Assembly: GCF_000332235.1 (NCBI RefSeq)
Contig: NZ_CM001775.1
Coordinates: forward strand, 4,016,272-4,080,271
Source: Geminocystis herdmanii PCC 6308
Lineage (GTDB): Bacteria; Cyanobacteriota; Cyanobacteriia; Cyanobacteriales; Cyanobacteriaceae
Direction: 5' to 3'
Length of the DNA stretch: 64,000 nucleotides
The translations under genes were made by a program, and so were the position numbers. The notes under the pieces were generated by a model. That model did not search any database. It saw only the letters and a program-made list of their open reading frames with translations, and was not told the origin of the DNA. Below are positions 58,565 through 64,000 of the stretch, in pieces (the stretch's first letter is position 1; each line of letters starts with the position of its first letter).

Positions 58565-61399
58565 TTACTTGGCTTCCATCCAATTATCTCCTGTGTGAAT
58601 ATCGACTATTAAAGGTATTTTTAAAGGGATAATATTTTCCATGGTTTCTTTGATTTTTTCCCCTAATTCTTCTATTTCTTCTAAAGGTAATTCAAAGACT
58701 AATTCATCGTGAACTTGCAATAATAAATTACCTTGATAATCTGCTAAAATTCGATCGAGTTCGATCATAGCCAGTTTAATAATATCTGCACTTGAGCCTT
58801 GAATGGGTGCATTGGCGGCGGCTCTTAATATTTGTGAGCTATAATTATTAAGTTTTAAATCGGATAATTCTATCTCATTTATATCTTTTCCTCTTAAATT
58901 TTGCAAGGCTCGATCGTCAAAATGAAAATAACGTCTTCTGCCTAAAATAGTGGTGACATAACCATTAACTAAAGCCTCTTTTTTCATGGTTTCTAAATAG
59001 TTAAAAACCTTCGGATATTTTTCTCGATAAATATTAATAAATTTTTGAGCATCCGCTACTTTGACTCCTGTTTCCCTAGCAAATTTTTGTGCCCCCATAC
59101 CATAAATAACACCAAAATTAATGGTTTTACCTAAGTTTCTTTCTTCGGGAGTAATGTCTTCTTTATCTAGTAATAATTTAGCGGTGACTGCGTGAATATC
59201 TTGATAATTTTGGTAAGCGGATATTAAGATTTCTTCTTCGCTTAAATGGGCTAAAATTCTTAATTCAATTTGAGAGTAATCAGCACTTAAAAATTTACAG
59301 TTTTTTTGGGGAATAAATCCTTTTCTAATTTGTCGAGAAAATGCCGTGCGAATGGGTATATTTTGTAAGTTAGGATTGGAAGAAGAAAGCCTCCCTGTTG
59401 CCGTTACCATTTGATTATAATTAGTGTGAATTCGATTTGTTTTAGGATTAGCTAAAGTTGGTAAGGTATCCACATAGGTTGATTTTAATTTTGCTAAAGT
59501 TCTATGACTTAAAATATAATCAATGATAGGATGATCTCCTTTGAGTTTTTCTAGGGTGGCTTGATTGGTAGAATAGCCTGTTTTTGTTTTCGTTGACTTA
59601 CGTTTATCTAAGCCTAATTCTTCAAATAATAATTCACTTAATTGTTTTGGGGATGCTAGGTTAAAGTTACCAAATTCTTCATAAACTTTTGCTTCGATAT
59701 TTTGCAATTCTTGGTTAATTTCTTGGGATAATGTATCTAAATAGGCTCGATCGATCATTACCCCTAAAGTTTCCATCTTTGCTAAAATAGGCTCTAACTT
59801 TAACTCAATATCGAAGACAGGTTTTAAAGTGGGTAATTCTGCTAATTTTTCTTGTAAAATTTGGGTTAACTTAAACGTTGCTAACACATCTAAGGCACAA
59901 TATTCGGCAACTTTTTCGATAGCTAAATCTCCTATATTTTGCTTTTTGTCAAGGTTTAAATCATCATAATCCATCGACACAGTATCATCTAAATATTTAA
60001 TGGATAAACTGCTTAACCGATGACTTTCTTCGGGTTGTAAAACATAACTAGCCAACATGGTATCAAATACAACCCCTTGAATATTAATACCATGATGAGC
60101 TAAAATTAGTCGATCGAACTTAACATTATGGAAGGTTTTATGATATTGTTTATCTTCTAAAATAGGCTGTAAAATTGTCTTAATTTCTGAGAGAGTTAAT
60201 TGTTGCCCTTGGGAATGTTTAACAGGAATATAAGCAACTTTTTCCCAACAGTCACCCCAACAACAACCGATACCCACTAAGTTAGCTTGTTGAGTATCTA
60301 AACTATCAGTTTCGGTATCCCATGCCGTCAAATTATGTTGTTTAATCAGAGTAACAAATTCTTCTAATTTTTCCTTACTATCGACAATGAAAGTTTCTCT
60401 AATATTGTCATCATTTTGATTAGGAGATGATTGAGCGAATAAAGATAATTGACTATCTCCATTATTAATTTTTTCATTATCTAACTGTAATAAGTCACCC
60501 CCTAATTTTTCTTGAATATTATTAATTTGTTTGACAAAACTATTTAACTCCAAATGTTGCAATAAAGGAATAATTGTTTGATTATCAAAACCTGTTAATT
60601 TACAAGTATCTAAAGACAAATTTAAGTCAATATAGGTAATAATTTCCGCTAAATATTTAGAATGATTAGCTTCTTTTTCTCCTTTAATTAACTTATTTTT
60701 TATCGTAGGTTTTATGTTGTCTAAATTGTTGTAAATATTAGTTAAATTATCGTATTGACTTAATAAATTACTCGCTATTTTTTCCCCTATGCCTAACACT
60801 CCCGGAATGCAATCAGATTTGTCTCCGCATAAGGCTTTATAATCGACAATTTGCGAGGGTTTAACTTTCATTTTAGAAAACACCGCTTCTTCGTCATAAA
60901 TTTCGTATTTACCTAAACTTCTTTCTAGGTATAAAACTGTTACTTGTTTCTCATCATTAACCAGTTGAAATAAGTCTCGATCGCCTGTTAAAATTTTAAT
61001 CTGATAACCTTGGGCAACTCCTAAAGTTGTTAATGTGCCAATCACGTCATCGGCTTCATAACCAGAGGCGGTGACGATACTAATATTTAACGCCTTGAGT
61101 AATTCCTGTAAATTATTCATATCCTCAATAAAATCTGAGGGGGTTTCAGCTCGATCGGCTTTATAATTAACATCAGCAGTATGGCGAAAAGTCGCTTCTC
61201 TCAAATCAAAAGCCACTGCTAAAAATTGAGGTTGATAATCCCCAATAATTTGTAATAGAGAATTGAGGAAACCAAAACAGACGCTGGTAGGAATACCCGA
61301 TGAAGTTTTTAACGCACCTTTTTTTGCCTTAGCTAAGGCATAATAAGAACGATACGCTAAAGAATGTCCATCGATAATCAGAAATAGAGGATTTGTCAT
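58565..61399 (-). CDS. polA: DNA polymerase I
   Basis: A 944-residue Pol I. 5'-nuclease domain (~1-290; LIIDGHSLAYRSYYAL, GDRDLFQLV, DYKALCGDKSDCIPGV), a proofreading-type 3'-5' exonuclease with intact DTETDSL (~370) and GHKKF-like block, and the polymerase: SADYSQIELRILAHLS, the KTINFGVIYGMG O-helix and VHDELVFELP. Full length; all three activities look functional. It fills gaps and removes RNA primers. Confidence 0.97.
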   Translation of the reverse strand: MTNPLFLIIDGHSLAYRSYYALAKAKKGALKTSSGIPTSVCFGFLNSLLQIIGDYQPQFLAVAFDLREATFRHTADVNYKADRAETPSDFIEDMNNLQELLKALNISIVTASGYEADDVIGTLTTLGVAQGYQIKILTGDRDLFQLVNDEKQVTVLYLERSLGKYEIYDEEAVFSKMKVKPSQIVDYKALCGDKSDCIPGVLGIGEKIASNLLSQYDNLTNIYNNLDNIKPTIKNKLIKGEKEANHSKYLAEIITYIDLNLSLDTCKLTGFDNQTIIPLLQHLELNSFVKQINNIQEKLGGDLLQLDNEKINNGDSQLSLFAQSSPNQNDDNIRETFIVDSKEKLEEFVTLIKQHNLTAWDTETDSLDTQQANLVGIGCCWGDCWEKVAYIPVKHSQGQQLTLSEIKTILQPILEDKQYHKTFHNVKFDRLILAHHGINIQGVVFDTMLASYVLQPEESHRLSSLSIKYLDDTVSMDYDDLNLDKKQNIGDLAIEKVAEYCALDVLATFKLTQILQEKLAELPTLKPVFDIELKLEPILAKMETLGVMIDRAYLDTLSQEINQELQNIEAKVYEEFGNFNLASPKQLSELLFEELGLDKRKSTKTKTGYSTNQATLEKLKGDHPIIDYILSHRTLAKLKSTYVDTLPTLANPKTNRIHTNYNQMVTATGRLSSSNPNLQNIPIRTAFSRQIRKGFIPQKNCKFLSADYSQIELRILAHLSEEEILISAYQNYQDIHAVTAKLLLDKEDITPEERNLGKTINFGVIYGMGAQKFARETGVKVADAQKFINIYREKYPKVFNYLETMKKEALVNGYVTTILGRRRYFHFDDRALQNLRGKDINEIELSDLKLNNYSSQILRAAANAPIQGSSADIIKLAMIELDRILADYQGNLLLQVHDELVFELPLEEIEELGEKIKETMENIIPLKIPLIVDIHTGDNWMEAK

Positions 61400-61819
61400 T
61401 TAATTAGGGGTTGTGCATGGGAAGCACAAGAATATTAAAATCAACTGTTTAGAAATACTACATTAACAAAAAAATGCACCGTTTTAGCAAATTTTAGTCA
61501 AAAACTCACCATTTTTATACTTGGCGAGGGCATAACTTGAGTTTGATGAAGGTAGGCAAAAGGCAACTTTATATTTTGCAACATTAAATTATAACCTTGA
61601 TGAGTATAGTTTATTTTTACACTTATGAAATTCATAATTACGGTTTGCTAAAGTAAAAAATAATGAGAATTTAAGAATTGAGAATAATCTTTGGTTTATA
61701 ATCAAAATAGAATTACGATCGAATATCCTAAACCTCAATCATTAAACTTCTTCCAAAATTTTCTCTAAAAATTATTTCTGATTATCTCTTAGTAAACGCT
61801 TCATCCCTCAATACCCAAT
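61400..61819. other. divergent intergenic stretch holding a MITE copy
   Basis: 420 bp between divergent polA and the next gene. The 93-bp element at 61516-61608 occupies the middle; the remainder shows no gene and must include both promoters. Confidence 0.5.
61516..61608. mobile_element. 93-bp MITE-like element, copy 2
   Basis: TATACTTGGCGAGGGCATAA at the left and TTATAACCTTGATGAGTATA at the right, as at 50221-50328, but shorter by a 15-bp internal unit. Confidence 0.85.
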
Positions 61820-64000
61820 ATGATTACCCTATCAGGTTATGACATTATTTCACAAATTGATGAAAGTATAAACTCAACGGTTTATCGTGGAATTTGTTTG
61901 TCTAATCAGCAAAAGGTAATTTTAAAAGTTTTAAAAAAAAATTATCCCACTTCTGATTCATTAATTCGTTATAAACAAGAATATGAGTTAACAAAATCAC
62001 TTAATTTAGATAGCATAATTAAGGCTTATTCTTTACAAGAATACGAGAATAAATTGATCATGATTTTAGAAGATTTTGGAGGAGAATCTTTAAACATTTT
62101 ACAACATAATTATTGTTTTTATTTTCTTGAATCTCTCAAAATTTCCATCAGAATTGTTCAGGCTTTAGAACAACTACATAAAGCTAATCTTATTCATAAA
62201 GATATTAATTCTAATAATATTATTTTCAATTATAAAACAGAACAATTAAAAATAATTGACTTAGGAATTGCCACTCGTTTAACTAGAGAAAATCCCATTT
62301 TAAAAGAGCCTCAAATTTTAGAGGGTACTTTAGCATATATGTCTCCCGAACAAACGGGAAGGCTTAATCTTAGCTTGGATTATCGCACAGATTTTTATTC
62401 TTTAGGGGTTACTTTATACGAATTATTTACGGGCAAATTGCCTTTTGAAACGGAAGATTCTTTAGAATTAATTTATTGTCATTTAGCCAAACAACCTTTA
62501 TCTCCTTCTCAAATTAATCCTTTAATTCCTCAGCCTATTTCTGATATTATCATGAAATTAATGGCTAAAAATCCAGATGAGCGTTATCAAAGTACATGGG
62601 GTTTAAAAGCTGATTTAGAATCTTGTTTAAAACAGTTTACTTCAACTCAAAAAATTGATTATTTTCCTATGGCTATTCAGGATATTTCTGATAAATTTAA
62701 CATTCCTGAAAAATTATACGGTAGAGAAAAAGAAATTCAATTACTCTTAGATAATTTTAATTATATATTAGAGCAGGAAATAAAAGATATTCATGGAGGT
62801 AGGGAAAAGGATTTTTTAAAACAGTCAAATGATGACCTTGTTAAAGGTATTATTGATCATAATAATCATGATAATTTATCATCGATCGAACCCACGTCAC
62901 AATATAGTAAAATTATTTTTATTAAGGGTTATTCGGGTACAGGAAAATCAGTATTAGTTCAAGAAATTTATAAATCTATTACCGACAAAAAAGGCTATTT
63001 AATTACGGGGAAATTTGAGCAATTTCAACAAAATATTCCCTATAGTGCGATTGTTTCTGCTTTAAGACAATTATTAAAACAATTTTTGACGGAAACAAAA
63101 GAAAATCTCGATAAGTTACGCAGAAAAATACTAAATGTATTGGGATTAAATGGACAAGTAATTATCGATGTTATTCCTGAATTAGAATTAATTATTGGGA
63201 AACAATTACCCGTAGCAGAAATAGGGATAAAAGAGTCAGAAAATCGCTTTAAATTATTATTTCAAAAATTTATTAATTGTTGTTGTTCAAAAGAACATCC
63301 TTTAGTGCTATTTTTAGATGATTTACAGTGGGCTGATTTGGCAACATTGGAATTAATTAAATTATTAATTAATAATCGAGAAATCAACTATTTACTGATA
63401 ATTGTTGCATATCGAGATCAAGAAGTTCAAGAAAATCATCCCGTCAATAAATTATTAAATTATTTTCAAAATAATCAGCAAGTATTTAATCAAATTGATT
63501 TAGGTAATTTAACCTTAGAAAATATTTATGATTTGATGTCAGATACCTTGAAATGTGAGGTTAATAAGATTAAATATTTAGCAGAATTAGTTTATAATAA
63601 AACTTTAGGTAATCCTTTTTTTGTTAAACAATTTTTAGTTAATTTATATCAAAAAAAATTGATTTATTTTAATTATAAAAAGCGTCTTTGGCAATGGAAA
63701 ATTAAGAAAATTATTAATCAAAATATGACGGATAACGTGGTAGAATTAATGGTTAATGAAGTAAATTTATTAACGCCTTCTACTCAATGTAATTTAAAAT
63801 ATTCAGCTTGTTTCGGTGCTAGTTTTACCCTCTCTAATTTAAGTCTAATCAAAGAGACATTACCGACTCATATTTTTCCTGATTTAGTTACTGCTATTAA
63901 TGCAGGTTTAATTTTACCCTTGACGACTTTAAATGAAAATCTGATTATTGAAAAGTATAAATTTAAGCACGATCGAATTCAACAAGCATTTTATAATTTA
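61820..64000 (+). CDS. trifunctional Ser/Thr kinase - AAA ATPase - histidine kinase, 5' part only
   Basis: The frame is open from ATG 61820 to the window end (727 codons seen). Residues ~1-270: kinase domain starting MITLSGYDIISQIDES, with the catalytic loop HKDINSNNI in place of HRDxKxxN, and GTLAYMSPEQTGR. Residues ~295-360: the LYGREKEIQLL start of the AAA part and Walker A GYSGTGKS (~372-379), with FLDDLQWADLATLELIKLL (~495-513, Walker B-like). These domains in this order are known from large cyanobacterial sensors that continue with GAF and histidine-kinase domains. The C-terminus is outside the window. The HKD and N residues are kept, so kinase activity is likely. Confidence 0.88.
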   Translation, partial: MITLSGYDIISQIDESINSTVYRGICLSNQQKVILKVLKKNYPTSDSLIRYKQEYELTKSLNLDSIIKAYSLQEYENKLIMILEDFGGESLNILQHNYCFYFLESLKISIRIVQALEQLHKANLIHKDINSNNIIFNYKTEQLKIIDLGIATRLTRENPILKEPQILEGTLAYMSPEQTGRLNLSLDYRTDFYSLGVTLYELFTGKLPFETEDSLELIYCHLAKQPLSPSQINPLIPQPISDIIMKLMAKNPDERYQSTWGLKADLESCLKQFTSTQKIDYFPMAIQDISDKFNIPEKLYGREKEIQLLLDNFNYILEQEIKDIHGGREKDFLKQSNDDLVKGIIDHNNHDNLSSIEPTSQYSKIIFIKGYSGTGKSVLVQEIYKSITDKKGYLITGKFEQFQQNIPYSAIVSALRQLLKQFLTETKENLDKLRRKILNVLGLNGQVIIDVIPELELIIGKQLPVAEIGIKESENRFKLLFQKFINCCCSKEHPLVLFLDDLQWADLATLELIKLLINNREINYLLIIVAYRDQEVQENHPVNKLLNYFQNNQQVFNQIDLGNLTLENIYDLMSDTLKCEVNKIKYLAELVYNKTLGNPFFVKQFLVNLYQKKLIYFNYKKRLWQWKIKKIINQNMTDNVVELMVNEVNLLTPSTQCNLKYSACFGASFTLSNLSLIKETLPTHIFPDLVTAINAGLILPLTTLNENLIIEKYKFKHDRIQQAFYNL

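Overview
The window comes from a low-GC cyanobacterium. The evidence is direct: a phycobilisome core-membrane linker (apcE), a CpcS-type bilin lyase, a carboxysome shell protein (ccmO), the light-independent protochlorophyllide reductase subunit chlB, three eukaryotic-type Ser/Thr kinases plus a fourth multidomain kinase cut by the window end, and very many CGATCG palindromes of the HIP1 type. Here the palindrome is often flanked as TTCGATCGAA or CTCGATCGAG rather than the classical GCGATCGC. The AT-rich composition and the three-repeat ApcE fit a unicellular Cyanobacterium/Geminocystis-like lineage (inference, no database search).

Layout. 0-4.8 kb: two paralogous small/acidic proteins followed by two tandem SpkB-like kinases with a four-Cys N-terminus and pentapeptide repeats. 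4.8-13.3 kb: Tat-exported amine oxidase, a lone GIY-YIG protein, a phosphohexomutase, tRNA-Gly(GCC), and a DUF488 - DUF488 - dual-OB-type cluster. 13.8-25.4 kb: smc, a dead hicA, a cytosine-methylase/HindVP-type restriction pair, cpcS, a membrane GTPase and a broken Rpn-type nuclease gene. 25.6-38.7 kb: mostly housekeeping (LD-carboxypeptidase, mutS, signal peptidase I, yvcK-type protein, hisC) with small accessory genes; the 3' end of mutS is duplicated beyond the signal peptidase gene. 38.8-47.3 kb: nested MITE-like elements, apcE with a clear terminator, then an accessory island holding a single-chain restriction-modification enzyme and a series of live and dead toxin-antitoxin-like genes. 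47.3-64 kb: ccmO, a membrane kinase, a damaged higBA-type pair, chlB, a fused vapBC-type remnant, ppc, nadA, polA and the start of a trifunctional kinase/ATPase/histidine-kinase gene.

How it fits together. Core photosynthesis and carbon genes (apcE, cpcS, chlB, ccmO, ppc) are scattered singly rather than in operons. The spaces between them collect short non-autonomous elements: at least four distinct families with two or more copies here, one inserted inside another of the same family with clean target duplications. They also collect decayed toxin-antitoxin genes (hicA, hicB, higB, a vapBC45-like fusion, two DUF6887-like or related antitoxins). The most promising candidates for an incompletely described system are the DUF488/DUF488/dual-OB cluster, the acidic-protein plus twin SpkB-like kinase cluster, the DUF6888/DUF6887 pair whose first gene appears to start at ATT, and the GIY-YIG protein with a long unrecognised C-terminal region.
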